From contig CAZNZW010000007.1 in the NCBI GenBank assembly GCA_964577615.1, positions 1-64,000 on the forward strand: a stretch of 64,000 nt of DNA. Reading direction: 5' to 3'. A model generated the notes under the pieces. It did no database searches and was not told the origin of the DNA. It saw only the letters and a program-made list of their open reading frames with translations. The translations under genes and the position numbers were made by a program. This document shows positions 8,567 through 17,908 of this stretch, in pieces. This DNA comes from QNYZ01 sp964577615 (GTDB taxonomy: Bacteria; Desulfobacterota; Desulfobacteria; Desulfobacterales; QNYZ01). Every line of letters begins with the position of its first letter. Position 1 is the stretch's first letter.

Positions 8567-10147
8567 ATGAATTCAAATAAACTTCGGATAGTTGCCGCTG
8601 CGGGCAGCGGACTGATGCTGACCGGCGCGTTTCCGGCGGTCAATCTGTCTGTACTGGCATGGGTCGCGCTGTTGCCTCTGTTGTGGGCAATCGGCGGCAT
8701 GTCCGCCGGCGGGGGATTTCGGCTCGGCTTTATCGCAGGATTGACCCATTACCTGACGCTCATGTACTGGCTTGCCTATACCATGACCACGTACGGCGGG
8801 TTGCCCGGGTTCATGGCCGGCCCCATTCTTTTTTTACTGGCGGCCTACCTGTCGCTTTTTCCGGCGGTCTTTGCCGGGCTTGTCGCCTTCTGCCGACTGG
8901 CCCCGCTTTCCGCCCTGTGTCTCATTCCGGCCGCCTGGGCGGGGCTTGAATTTCTCCGTTCGTTTGTATTCTCCGGTTTTCCCTGGGGATTTCTGGGGCA
9001 CAGCCAGTTTACGCACCTGGCCCTGATTCAGATGGCCGATATTTTTGGCGTCTATGGCGTGTCTTTTCTTATTGTGGCGGTCAACGTCGGCATTCTTCTG
9101 GCCGGCCGCTTTTTAACCGGCCCGCGCCAGGGCAATCCGCCTGTTTCCGGTAAAACCGCCCTGACGGCAACGGCGCTGCTGGCTGCTGCATTTGTGGCCG
9201 CATTCGGGTACGGATACACGCGCATTCATTCCATCGATGCCCTGTCAGCCGCTGCCGATACCCGGACAATTGCCGCCGTTCAGGGCAACATCGCCCAGGA
9301 CATCAAGTGGCACCCCGGATTTGCCCGGGCCACCGTCGAAAAATACCTGCGCCTGTCCAGTGTTTTTAAAAACACCCGTACCGACCTTATCGTGTGGCCG
9401 GAGAGTGCAACGCCATTTTATCTGACCCGGGACCCCGGTTTTACCGGAATGGTTCTGGCCGGTATCCAGACAATCGGCACCGATTTTCTCGTCGGCAGCC
9501 CCTCCTTTTCCGACAATAATGGAAAAAGGCGTTACCACAACAGCGCCTACCTCATCGACAGAACCGGTCATCCCCTTGACCGATGTGACAAGGCCCATCT
9601 GGTGCCTTTTGGCGAGTACGTGCCGTTTAAAAGATACCTCCCGTTTATCGGTAAAATTGTTGCCCAGGTAGGCGATTTCGTTCCCGGCCCCGTGGGCGAC
9701 ACCATCGCCTGGAGCGATCACCGCATCGGCGTTTTGATCTGCTACGAACTGATTTTTCCGAATCTGGCCCGCCGGCAGGTCCTGAACGGCGCATCCTTGC
9801 TGGTAAACCTGACCAACGACGCCTGGTATGGGCGGACCAGCGGCCCCTATCAGCATTTTGCCATGGCGGTTTTCCGGGCAATTGAAACCCGCCGGGCGCT
9901 GGTCCGCGCGGCCAACACGGGCATCAGCGGATTTATCGACCCCGTGGGACGCATCGACAAATCAACGCCGCTGTATACGGCCACCGCCATACGCCAGGCA
10001 GTTCCACTGCTTTCAATCGAAACCCCCTATGTCCGCGCAGGTGATCTGTTTGCCGCCGCCTGCCTGGCCATCTGGGGGTTATGGGCCGGCCGCCGGTTTA
10101 TCGGCCGCAGCCGTTCCCGTCGGCAGCGCAATGGAAAAAGCGCCTGA
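8567..10147 (+). CDS. lnt: Apolipoprotein N-acyltransferase
   Basis: 526 residues. Lnt transfers the third acyl chain to the N-terminal cysteine of lipoproteins in the inner membrane. About six to seven hydrophobic helices occupy residues 1-200. The periplasmic nitrilase domain follows, with the catalytic Glu in VWPESATPF, Lys in DKAHLVPFGEYVPF and Cys in GVLICYELIF. A last membrane helix is near 485-505 and the tail is basic. The ATG at 8567 is chosen because an earlier in-frame ATG (8486) would lie in a GC-rich, terminator-like segment and add a non-hydrophobic leader. The next gene is prfB, 81 bases on. Confidence 0.95.
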   Translation: MNSNKLRIVAAAGSGLMLTGAFPAVNLSVLAWVALLPLLWAIGGMSAGGGFRLGFIAGLTHYLTLMYWLAYTMTTYGGLPGFMAGPILFLLAAYLSLFPAVFAGLVAFCRLAPLSALCLIPAAWAGLEFLRSFVFSGFPWGFLGHSQFTHLALIQMADIFGVYGVSFLIVAVNVGILLAGRFLTGPRQGNPPVSGKTALTATALLAAAFVAAFGYGYTRIHSIDALSAAADTRTIAAVQGNIAQDIKWHPGFARATVEKYLRLSSVFKNTRTDLIVWPESATPFYLTRDPGFTGMVLAGIQTIGTDFLVGSPSFSDNNGKRRYHNSAYLIDRTGHPLDRCDKAHLVPFGEYVPFKRYLPFIGKIVAQVGDFVPGPVGDTIAWSDHRIGVLICYELIFPNLARRQVLNGASLLVNLTNDAWYGRTSGPYQHFAMAVFRAIETRRALVRAANTGISGFIDPVGRIDKSTPLYTATAIRQAVPLLSIETPYVRAGDLFAAACLAIWGLWAGRRFIGRSRSRRQRNGKSA

Positions 10148-10228
10148 TTTTTTCCGCGCAGCTGGATTTTTACCCGAATTAAGATTATAATCCGTCCGAG
10201 TACCCATTATTTCATGACAGGAGGAACC

Positions 10229-11360
10229 ATGACCACCGAGATCGAACAGCCCCTTGTTGCCCTGAAACAGAAACTTGACCGCATCAAGGAGTATCTTTGA
10301 CCTGAGCAGCAAAAAACAGCGTCTGCTCGAAATCGAGTCTCTTATCTCCAGAGACGGTTTCTGGGATAATCCACCGGCCACCCGGCCGCTCCTGAAGGAA
10401 CGGTCCCGCCTGGCCGGCCAGATTGACAAAATAGCCGCCCTGACCTCGGACCTGGAAGAAACCGAAGTCCTGCTGCAGCTCGCCGTGGAAGAGTCTGATG
10501 CCGCCACCCTTGCCGAAGTGACTGATCAGCTGGACCGGCTCAAAAGCCAGATCGATGCCTTTTCTCTCAGCATGATGCTGAACGGTGAAGACGATGCCAA
10601 CAACGCCATTGTGTCCATCAATGCCGGGGCCGGCGGTACCGAGGCCCAGGACTGGGCCGAAATGCTTTTCCGCATGTACCTGCGCTGGATTGAACGACGC
10701 GGGTTTGATTCTGAAATGATCGATTATCAGCCCGGCGAGGAAGCCGGCATCAAGAGCGTCACCTTTATTGTCAGCGGTGAATATGCCTTCGGGTATCTGA
10801 AAACGGAAACCGGCGTCCACCGCCTGGTCCGTATCTCGCCGTTTAACGCCAACGGCAAACGGCACACCTCTTTTGCCTCGGTCTTTGTCTATCCCGAATT
10901 AAACGATGAAATCGTCATCGATATTGAAGACAAAGACCTGCGCATCGATGTCTTCCGGGCCAGCGGCGCCGGCGGCCAGCACGTTAACAAAACAAGCAGC
11001 GCCATCCGGATCACCCACCTGCCCACGGGGGTCGTTGTTCAATGCCAGCAGGAAAAATCCCAGCACCGCAATCGTGAAATCGCCCTGAACGTCCTCCAGT
11101 CCCGCCTGCATCAGCTGGAAAAAGACAGACAGGACGCGCAGCGTCAGCAACTCCACGACGGCAAGGATAATATTGCCTGGGGCAGCCAGATCCGGTCCTA
11201 TGTCCTGCACCCATACCAGATGGTCAAGGACCACCGGACGAACATCGAAAAGGGAAATGTCGCCGAAGTTCTGAATGGCGGGCTGGATCCGTTCATCGAA
11301 TCCATGCTGATGATGAAAAACACACCGGGCCACCCGGCAAATCCTTTGGATGGAAAATGA
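10229..11360 (+). CDS. prfB: Peptide chain release factor 2 (programmed +1 frameshift)
   Basis: The first reading frame runs from the ATG at 10229 (preceded by AGGAGG) through 23 codons to an in-frame TGA at 10298-10300. The +1 frame continues at GAC 10299 to the stop at 11360. Together they give 376 residues, close to usual RF2 length. RF2 features are the SPF tripeptide (RISPFNANGK), which recognises UGA/UAA, and the GGQ loop (SGAGGQHVNKTSSA), which hydrolyses peptidyl-tRNA. The frameshift makes RF2 synthesis self-limiting: scarce RF2 leaves the ribosome paused at its own UGA. The next gene starts inside the stop codon (ATGA), so it is translationally coupled. Confidence 0.97.
10286..10301 (+). 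promoter_or_regulatory. prfB programmed frameshift site
   Basis: An internal Shine-Dalgarno-like AAGGAG (10286-10291) is followed by TAT and then the slippery CTT TGA C (10295-10301). This is the standard bacterial RF2 arrangement: the ribosome slips +1 on CTT past the UGA codon. It explains why the gene seems broken in any single frame. Confidence 0.95.
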
Positions 11361-11917
11361 TCGATCCGGTCGGCATCATTACCGAATTTTATCGTCCCGG
11401 CACCCGGATTTACGACATCTTCATGGTCCATGCCGAAGCGGTTGCCGGGCGGGCCGTGGCCACGGCCGAAAAGGTGCCCCACCTGGCACCGGATATCCCA
11501 TTTATCCGGCAGGCGGCCTGGCTGCATGATATCGGTATCTATCTGACCCATGCGCCCGGTCTGGATTGTCATGGCGGCGCTCCGTATCTGTGTCATGGCG
11601 TTCTGGGACGCCGGCTGATGGAAGAACACGGTTATCCTGACCATGGGCTGGTGTGCGAGCGCCACATCGGCGTGGGAATCGATGCAACGGAAATCCGGCG
11701 GCGCCATCTGCCCCTGCCCGTACGGGACATGCGCCCCGTATCCATTGAAGAACAGATTGTCTGCTACGCCGATAAATTTTATTCAAAGACCCGGGGCAAT
11801 CAGCCCAGATCGGTTGCCGACATTATCAAGGGGCTGGCCGTTTACGGCCAGGATAAAGTACAGATATTCCGCCAGTGGGTCGACCGGTTTGAAAAGGATG
11901 TTCCCGGCACCCTATGA
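11357..11917 (+). CDS. HD-domain metal-dependent phosphohydrolase
   Basis: 186 residues starting in the ATGA overlap with prfB. The HD signature is complete: His25, HD at 57-58 (AAWLHDIGIYLTHA), His80 and Asp139 (CYADKFYSKTRG). The family contains YfbR/YedJ-like nucleotidases and related small hydrolases; the substrate cannot be read from the sequence. Coupling to prfB suggests only co-expression. The 3' end overlaps by six bases the convergent pqiC stop region. Confidence 0.85.
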   Translation: MIDPVGIITEFYRPGTRIYDIFMVHAEAVAGRAVATAEKVPHLAPDIPFIRQAAWLHDIGIYLTHAPGLDCHGGAPYLCHGVLGRRLMEEHGYPDHGLVCERHIGVGIDATEIRRRHLPLPVRDMRPVSIEEQIVCYADKFYSKTRGNQPRSVADIIKGLAVYGQDKVQIFRQWVDRFEKDVPGTL

Positions 11918-12547
11918 ACCGGCCGCTTTCTGCATGGTCATCATTGCGGCGGCAATTTCCCGGCTTAGGGTTTTAACCCCCCGGCTCAACGCGTCCACCA
12001 TGGCCGGATACACCTGATCCCCCTGGGCTTTCCCGCGGATGGCTTCCTCGGCAACTGTTTTGCCCCGGCGGGCCAGCTGGGGACGGCCGGGTACCCGAAT
12101 CGTCCAGTACGCTTCGAGCCGGACACGCGCATCCGGCCCCCCCTCAAACCGGCGAAGATGGACAAGCACCTGATAATCCGGCGGCGGCGCGGCCTCCAGA
12201 TTGTGGATATAGACATGGTCCGAGTGCAGCAGCACTCCCAGGTTCTCGGCCAGTTCCAGGGAAATACTGTCGGCCGGGGAATCGGCCCAGCGGTGATATT
12301 CAACAATCCGGATCTGGTTTTCGGCGCTGCGGACAACCATCTGCGGCCGATCCAGGTAACCGGGAACCCGGATCGGGCCAACGACCACCCGGAGCGGCGA
12401 TATCCGTTTTTCACCCGCGGCCGGCGTCATTGCGCTCAAGGTATAAAAATGAACCGGCGGCGACGCGATGCTGCACCCCCCCAGAAAAATCAACGCCATC
12501 AGGAACCCGGCGCCCCGGCGCCAGTGGCGATGGACCGCATCTGTCAT
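11912..12547 (-). CDS. pqiC: PqiC-type ABC/MCE transport auxiliary lipoprotein
   Basis: 211 residues. A lipoprotein signal ends at FLGGCSIA (Cys about 25). The body matches the DUF330/PqiC family: it opens with FYTLSAMTP, then has VVVGPIRVPGYLDRPQMV and YHRWADSPADSI, in which a beta-rich domain contacts the MCE tunnel on the inner face of the outer membrane. It starts in an ATGA overlap with pqiB and is the last gene of the pqiA-pqiA-pqiB-pqiC unit, which probably moves phospholipids between the membranes. Confidence 0.88.
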   Translation of the reverse strand: MTDAVHRHWRRGAGFLMALIFLGGCSIASPPVHFYTLSAMTPAAGEKRISPLRVVVGPIRVPGYLDRPQMVVRSAENQIRIVEYHRWADSPADSISLELAENLGVLLHSDHVYIHNLEAAPPPDYQVLVHLRRFEGGPDARVRLEAYWTIRVPGRPQLARRGKTVAEEAIRGKAQGDQVYPAMVDALSRGVKTLSREIAAAMMTMQKAAGS

Positions 12548-14202
12548 TTTTTCTCCTTTCCGAAAATAAACGTTTCCGGATGGCGTTCGATAAAATCGGT
12601 TAACGTCCGCAGCGACCGGGCCGCCCGGGCGATTTCATTCAGAGCCGATCTGGCGGAGTACTGGAGATCCGAATTGGTATCCAGAATCGCACGGGCCGAG
12701 GCAAGCGACTGCCGGGCCTGCTGCAGCGTTGTGATCACTTCGGGCGTTACCCTTGAATGAACGCTGTCGACCAGCTCTTTAAGATCATCGAGGACGCCGT
12801 TGAGCCGGGCCAGGGTCTGCGGAAGGGCCGGATTGTTGGACAGATCCTTAATATTCTGAATAATCGTCTGGATATCCGTCAATATTGTCCCCAGAGGCAT
12901 CGATTCCAGTTTATCCAGCATTCGGATCACCTGGTTGCCAACGGTTTCGATCCGACCGGGCATGGTCGGCAGACGGGGATAATCGCCACTCCAGTCGATC
13001 CGGTTTTTCCGGACATTCTTATAGATATCAAATTCGACGATCTGTTGGCCGGTGAGCAGGTTCCCTATTTTCAGCTGCGCCCGCATCCCTTTGGCCACCA
13101 GGCGGTCAACGATCGGCTTGAGCGCATCCACGCCGGTCAGGGGCGGATTTGGGATCAGCCGCTCCGGTTCCACTTCGATGAGCACCGGGATGTTAAACGT
13201 CACCGACGGCTCATCGAATTCCACACCGATGTTCACAACCCGGCCGATGTGAATGCCCCTGAATTCAACCGGCGCCCCCACTTCCAGCCCCCGCACGGAC
13301 CCCCTGAAATAAAGCAGCCAGCGGGTCTTGAGCGCATAATGCCGGATCTGGCTCAATTTATAATCCGGGTAGAGTGTAAACACCTGTTCTTTGCCGGTCA
13401 CCTTGGTCCTGGGCAGATCTTCGGGCAGATTGTACGCAATGCCTCCCATCAGCAGGCTCGCCAGGGTCGCCGCCCGGAATTTAATGCCATCGGCATCAAG
13501 GGAAAGGTCGATCCCGCTGATATTCCAGAAACGGGAATCTTTAAACACAAACGTATGGTAAGGGGCACGGATAAAGATGGTGAACTTGACCTTTTCTCCA
13601 TCAGCGGCCAGTTCATAGGCAACCACCTGCCCCACTTTAATCTGCCGGTAGTAGACCGGCGAGCCGATGTCCAGGGAGCCCCGCTGGTCGGCCACCAGTG
13701 AAAAATGCCGGCCCGGCGTATTCGACGTAATGGCCGGCGGTTTTTCCAGCCCCTTGAAATGATCCGTGAATTCACCGGCCGTGCCGGGATCCAGCGTGAT
13801 ATACGCACCGGAAAACAACGTATCAAGACCGGTCACCTCGGTGGCCGCCACCCGCGCCCGCACCACCCAGAAGCGGGTATTTTCGGAAAGCAGCTCTTCG
13901 GCCTGTTTGTCCAGCTGTGCCCTGACAATCACATGACGTTGATCCGGGCTTAAAAGGATTTTAACCACCTTGCCCAGTTCGACTTCCTTGAACCTGATTT
14001 TGGTCTTTCCCGCTTCCAGTTCCCGGGCGGATTCAAAAGTGATGGTGATCAGCGGCCCTTTTTCGGTGACCGCACGGTAAATCAGCCAGGCGCCGACCGC
14101 CGCCGCGATCAGCGGTATCACCCAGACCAGGGACAGTTTCCCCCGGGTGGAGCGTACCTCCGGTTCTGGAAAATCGTCGACACCCGGTATGTTATGATTC
14201 AT
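12544..14202 (-). CDS. pqiB: PqiB-like protein with three MCE domains
   Basis: 552 residues from the ATG at 14202 (MNHNIPG...), preferred over a start 13 codons upstream because AGGGA lies just ahead of it. An N-terminal membrane helix (LVWVIPLIAAAVGAWLIYRA) anchors it. Three MCE repeats follow, recognisable by KIRFKEVELGKVVKI, PVYYRQIKVGQVVAY and PVEFRGIHIGRVVNI. The C-terminal part is helical (residues about 420-545) and probably forms the coiled-coil tube seen in E. coli PqiB, which spans the periplasm. The length (552) is close to that of E. coli PqiB. It overlaps the upstream pqiA-type gene by 11 bases. Confidence 0.92.
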   Translation of the reverse strand: MNHNIPGVDDFPEPEVRSTRGKLSLVWVIPLIAAAVGAWLIYRAVTEKGPLITITFESARELEAGKTKIRFKEVELGKVVKILLSPDQRHVIVRAQLDKQAEELLSENTRFWVVRARVAATEVTGLDTLFSGAYITLDPGTAGEFTDHFKGLEKPPAITSNTPGRHFSLVADQRGSLDIGSPVYYRQIKVGQVVAYELAADGEKVKFTIFIRAPYHTFVFKDSRFWNISGIDLSLDADGIKFRAATLASLLMGGIAYNLPEDLPRTKVTGKEQVFTLYPDYKLSQIRHYALKTRWLLYFRGSVRGLEVGAPVEFRGIHIGRVVNIGVEFDEPSVTFNIPVLIEVEPERLIPNPPLTGVDALKPIVDRLVAKGMRAQLKIGNLLTGQQIVEFDIYKNVRKNRIDWSGDYPRLPTMPGRIETVGNQVIRMLDKLESMPLGTILTDIQTIIQNIKDLSNNPALPQTLARLNGVLDDLKELVDSVHSRVTPEVITTLQQARQSLASARAILDTNSDLQYSARSALNEIARAARSLRTLTDFIERHPETFIFGKEKK

Positions 14203-14833
14203 GACGTTTTTCCCTGGCATCCCAGATAAGACGCGGGTCAAAGCTCATTGCCGCCAGCATGGTTGTAATCACCACCGCCGCAAAGAACAGGGCTCCCTGT
14301 CCGGCGCGCACCTCGGCGATGGCGCCAAGATTGATCAGGGCCACCAGAATCGTCACGGCAAAAATATCCACCATGGACCACCTGCCCACGGTTTCCGTAA
14401 TCCGGTACAGCCGGGTACGGTCCCCTGGCCGCCAGGCCGATCGACGGTGTACCGAGATCAATAAAAAAAACAGAACCAGCAGTTTGATGATCGGAATCAG
14501 CACGCTGGCCACAAAAATAATCATGGCAATCCCCCACATCCCGGTTTTAATGAAATAGAGCACCCCGCCGATGATGGTGTTTGCCTGGAAGGCCCCCATC
14601 TGGGTCGCGCGGGTAATGGGCAGCAGGTTGGCGGGAAAATAAAACAATACCGCCGCAAGGGTCAGTGCCCAGGTGCGGGCCAGGCTGTTGACCTTCCGAA
14701 CATGAAGACGGGTATGACAGCGGGGGCATCTGGCCACCCGTTTCCCCATGGCCCGGGGCGCCCGGCACAGGAGGTGGCAATCCGGGCAATCCACCAGCCC
14801 GGCCCGGCGGGACGTCATGTGAAAAGTATCCAT
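14192..14833 (-). CDS. pqiA: PqiA-domain membrane protein (second half-type unit)
   Basis: 213 residues. A zinc-ribbon-like N-terminus (CPDCHLLC ... CPRCHTRL) precedes about four membrane helices. This is one PqiA domain; E. coli PqiA has two in one chain. The upstream gene encodes the other, and the junction is TAATG (one-base overlap), so the two are stoichiometrically coupled. PqiA proteins partner MCE proteins in the inner membrane. Confidence 0.88.
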   Translation of the reverse strand: MDTFHMTSRRAGLVDCPDCHLLCRAPRAMGKRVARCPRCHTRLHVRKVNSLARTWALTLAAVLFYFPANLLPITRATQMGAFQANTIIGGVLYFIKTGMWGIAMIIFVASVLIPIIKLLVLFFLLISVHRRSAWRPGDRTRLYRITETVGRWSMVDIFAVTILVALINLGAIAEVRAGQGALFFAAVVITTMLAAMSFDPRLIWDAREKRHES

Positions 14834-15468
14834 TACGCATACCCCCGCTTCTGCCAGAATCGGTGAGAATCAATACTTGCGGTAACCCCGGCCAGAACAA
14901 AAATCAGGATCAAGAGGGCATACAGCGACCCGCCGGCGATAATGGTGGCCATCTCGGATAATTTGACGACAGATACCAGGACACCCAGCATAAATACTTC
15001 CAGCATACTCCAGGGACGCAGCTTCTCGATCATACGGAAAACATCGGGTAAAAAGGGTGCCGACCAGTCTAAATACAGGGGGATGAAAACGTAAAGTAAT
15101 CCGGCAATCTGAAGCAGCGGTACCAGAAACACCGTCAGAAAAACAAGCCCGGCTACCATCCACAGCCCCTCGGCATAAAGGGCCGCCACGCCTGACAGCA
15201 ATACCACCTGACGAACCTGTCCTTTCAAGCCCAGGGACAGGAAAGGAAACGCATTGGCAATGAGAAAAAGGATCAGTCCCGTAATCGTCAGCGCGAGAAT
15301 CCTGTCGGCATGCCGTGCCCGGGCGCGAACCAGGACAGCCCCGCACCGCACGCATCTGGCCATGTGCCCGTCGGGAACAGGCCGCAGGCGGTGCAGCAGG
15401 TCACATTCGTGACAGGCAATCACCGTCGACGGGTCCGGGGGGAACTGGCTCATGGATGACGGATTCAT
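14833..15468 (-). CDS. pqiA: PqiA-domain membrane protein (first half-type unit)
   Basis: 211 residues from the ATG at 15468; an ATG at 15453 is an alternative. The upstream in-frame Met (15609) would overlap the yhhQ-like gene, so it is not used. The N-terminal zinc ribbon is CHECDLLHRLR ... CVRCGAVL, followed by four hydrophobic segments. Together with the next gene it makes the equivalent of a full two-domain PqiA. The segment LRPWSMLEVFMLG is typical of the family. Confidence 0.88.
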   Translation of the reverse strand: MNPSSMSQFPPDPSTVIACHECDLLHRLRPVPDGHMARCVRCGAVLVRARARHADRILALTITGLILFLIANAFPFLSLGLKGQVRQVVLLSGVAALYAEGLWMVAGLVFLTVFLVPLLQIAGLLYVFIPLYLDWSAPFLPDVFRMIEKLRPWSMLEVFMLGVLVSVVKLSEMATIIAGGSLYALLILIFVLAGVTASIDSHRFWQKRGYA

Positions 15469-15505
15469 GACTATCCAATTTTTAAAACACAGAAAGAAAC
15501 GCGGA

Positions 15506-16162
15506 TCAAACCACCGGGTCCGGTACCTGCTCAGGTGGCGCCCCGGTTCGCTGGTGCAGCATCCAGACGGCAAAATAAAAAACCGGCGTATCGAGCAGGG
15601 CGATGGCAAGCTTGACCACCCACTGGCCCATGATCAACGGCCAGACCGGCATGGTCCCGTAAAAAGCGATGGTGATAAACAAAACCGAGTCAATGAACTG
15701 GGAAATCGCCGTGGACAGATTATTTCGCAGCCACAGGTGCCGGCCCTGGGTGATCCGCTTGAGAAAATGAAATACATATACATCGTGGAACTGGCTGACC
15801 AGATAGGCGATAAAGGACGCCACAATAATCCGCGACGTACTCCCCAACACCGCCTGGAATCCTGCTTCGCCATGCCAGATCGGCGCCTTGGGCCACACCC
15901 GTGCCACCTGCACCAGAATCAGCACAACGATCAGGGAGATAAACCCGCCGATGACCATCTGCTTGGCCCGCTGTTTGCCCCATATCTCACTGACCACATC
16001 GGTACAGATAAAGGTGACCGAGTACGCCAGAACCCCCGCAGGCACCAGCAGCCCGAACAAGGTGATGATTTTGCTGGCCAGAACGGAAGAGATGGTCATC
16101 CCGCCGATGAATATGCTGACAATGATAATCAGCGCGCTGTCGTTATTGTGGGTTGATGTCAA
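15506..16162 (-). CDS. yhhQ: Queuosine-precursor transporter (YhhQ/VUT family)
   Basis: 218 residues, about six hydrophobic helices. The family signature is visible in SSVLASKIITLFGL, AYSVTFICTDVVSEIWGK and LSTAISQFIDSVLFI. Members import queuine or preQ0/preQ1 for tRNA modification. Translation starts at TTG 16162, which lies six bases after AAGGAG. No preQ1 riboswitch pattern was found in the leader. It ends 37 bases before the pqiA gene and may share its transcript. Confidence 0.88.
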   Translation of the reverse strand: MTSTHNNDSALIIIVSIFIGGMTISSVLASKIITLFGLLVPAGVLAYSVTFICTDVVSEIWGKQRAKQMVIGGFISLIVVLILVQVARVWPKAPIWHGEAGFQAVLGSTSRIIVASFIAYLVSQFHDVYVFHFLKRITQGRHLWLRNNLSTAISQFIDSVLFITIAFYGTMPVWPLIMGQWVVKLAIALLDTPVFYFAVWMLHQRTGAPPEQVPDPVV

Positions 16163-16511
16163 TCGTTACTCCTTCGAACACAGACCGTTTACCCCTGCCT
16201 GGATAAAAGCCACGACACCGGCATGTTGTTTCCGGCACCGTTAAGCCGCATCCGGCAGTATATTATTTAAAATCCATTCCAGAGTCCCCACATGACCACT
16301 ACTGGTGGGCATGTGAGTAATGCATCCGGCTCAACAGCCAATGATCACTTAAATATCGGATTCAGAGAGGATTGTCAATCTGGATTCTTTCCGTGATTTT
16401 AATGATATACATCATGGAGGCGGGATAAAACAGCAACAGAACAGATAGCCGGGATACCAGAACCGCCATTTGAAGGGGATGCGGAATCATTCCACAAGGA
16501 TACCGCCCCGT
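16163..16511. other. Intergenic region between the beta-helix and yhhQ genes
   Basis: 349 bases, with both flanking genes on the minus strand. It contains the leader of the yhhQ-like gene and an imperfect hairpin at 16289-16315. No coding frame or known riboswitch was recognised. The part near 16330-16480 is more AT-rich and could hold the yhhQ promoter. Confidence 0.5.
16289..16315. repeat. Hairpin CACATG-CCAC / GTGG-CATGTG
   Basis: CACATG (16289-16294) pairs with CATGTG (16310-16315) and CCAC (16296-16299) with GTGG (16305-16308), separated by one unpaired base on each side, with a five-base loop. There is no T run, so it is not a plain terminator. It could be a protein-binding palindrome or an RNA element. 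Confidence 0.55.
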
Positions 16512-17864
16512 CTACCTGCCAAGGAGGAGATAAATGCAGGGAGAAAGGGTAATTCCGGAAAACGGCCCGGATGACGCATATTCGTAGGCGCCGATATCAA
16601 TGGCGGATCCCTGCGGCCGGGATCTGCCGGTAATGTCTATTGCCGGAGACGTCCAGCCGCGATAAGCGGATAAGCCGGCATCTATGGCCGGCGATCCCGC
16701 GGACAGACGATAATCCCCCGCCGCATAATCCTGGAACAAGTCGGCAAGCGTGGCAAGAAAAGATCCGTTGCCGTACCCCATGCCCTGCCATTGTCGAAGG
16801 GTGAGCAGGGTATTATCCCGGTCCGGAGTAAATCGGTCGACCACAATATTGTGAGCACTTGCAAACCCCGTGCTGTCAGAATCAATCGCAATACTGCCGC
16901 CCCAGGCCTCACTTATCAGGATATTGTTAAAGACCGTATTTCCCCCGCCTTCCGCCGTCAGCCGAACGGCCCAGCCGCCATCTGCAGGAATATGGATGGT
17001 ATTGTTCATAATGATCAGGTTTTTAGGCCCTGCGGCCGCATCAATGGCATAGGCCCGGATTCCGTTTAAACGGTTGTTATAGATCAGATTGTTGCGGATA
17101 ACCGAATCCTGAACGCCATCCATATTCAGACCGTTCTGACCGTTGTTGTATATCTGGTTCTGTTCAACAGTCATGTGGCTGATAATCCCGTCTCCGCCGA
17201 TGGAAAGGTCGCCGTTGAAGTGGATGCCCGCTTTGGGGCACCCGTGAATACGGTTTTGGCGAATAATGGTCCCATCCGTACCGGCATTGGCCATATACAT
17301 GCAGTGGGTGGTACCTTGCGCTCCCCAGCCGCAATGGTCGATTTCATTTTCCTCAACCAGTGAATCGGCCACCTCGGACAGATACATGCCCACGGAGCCG
17401 CTGCCCACCACTTTATTCCCGCTGATGATCAACCCATGCACGGGCTTTGTCGGCTGTGCGCCCCGGTGGGCAATACCCATTTCATCGACGCCGGAAACGG
17501 TGAACCCTTTAATGGTTATATAGCTGACATTCCGCAGATGAACACCATACCCGTCAGGGGTTTGTTGATCGATAACCGCCGCATCTCCCAAAGCTTCGAA
17601 TTTTATCCGGGAGCCGGGGGTCCCGCTCTGGGTAAGCCTGAAGCCGGCATAGCGCCCGTCTGCAACAAGAACCGTATCTCCCGGGACCACTGTGTCGGCT
17701 GCTTTCTGTAATGTCGCAAACGGCTGTCCGGAAGTCCCCGGATGCGAATCAGACCCACCGGGGGGCGGGGCCACGTAATACGTGGCGGCCGCAACAGGCA
17801 TCACATATAATATAGCGACAAGAAAGCCGAGATGAACACTTCGGGGGGGAAAAAAATGGGCCAT
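16512..17864 (-). CDS. Secreted right-handed beta-helix protein
   Basis: 450 residues, signal peptide ending around MPVAAATYYV. The first mature part (YYVAPPPGG ... GQPFATLQKAADTVVPGDTV) is the DUF1565-type start of parallel beta-helix proteins. Many PbH1-like turns follow, rich in N-G-N and I-x-x-N-x-I (for instance VEENEIDHCG, IRQNRIHGCP, IRNNLIYNNRLNGI). The end has the family's SPAIDAG and DIGAYEY motifs. No catalytic residues can be assigned and no anchor motif is seen. It is probably an extracellular carbohydrate-binding or -cleaving protein. A good AGGAG precedes the start. Confidence 0.82.
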   Translation of the reverse strand: MAHFFPPRSVHLGFLVAILYVMPVAAATYYVAPPPGGSDSHPGTSGQPFATLQKAADTVVPGDTVLVADGRYAGFRLTQSGTPGSRIKFEALGDAAVIDQQTPDGYGVHLRNVSYITIKGFTVSGVDEMGIAHRGAQPTKPVHGLIISGNKVVGSGSVGMYLSEVADSLVEENEIDHCGWGAQGTTHCMYMANAGTDGTIIRQNRIHGCPKAGIHFNGDLSIGGDGIISHMTVEQNQIYNNGQNGLNMDGVQDSVIRNNLIYNNRLNGIRAYAIDAAAGPKNLIIMNNTIHIPADGGWAVRLTAEGGGNTVFNNILISEAWGGSIAIDSDSTGFASAHNIVVDRFTPDRDNTLLTLRQWQGMGYGNGSFLATLADLFQDYAAGDYRLSAGSPAIDAGLSAYRGWTSPAIDITGRSRPQGSAIDIGAYEYASSGPFSGITLSPCIYLLLGR

Positions 17865-17908
17865 GTATTCACTCCTGTCTATGCACTTGATGCAACGGGG
17901 AACCCCTG

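Noticed and set aside
10275..10300. In-frame TGA in prfB as a pseudogene or sequencing error
   Set aside because: It is the standard RF2 programmed frameshift, with an internal Shine-Dalgarno-like motif at the expected distance.
12757..13701. Plus-strand frame opposite pqiB
   Set aside because: Shadow of the three-MCE-domain gene.
16163..16290. preQ1 riboswitch before the queuosine-transporter gene
   Set aside because: I looked for the preQ1-I hairpin and A-rich tail and did not find them; only GC-rich short stems are present.
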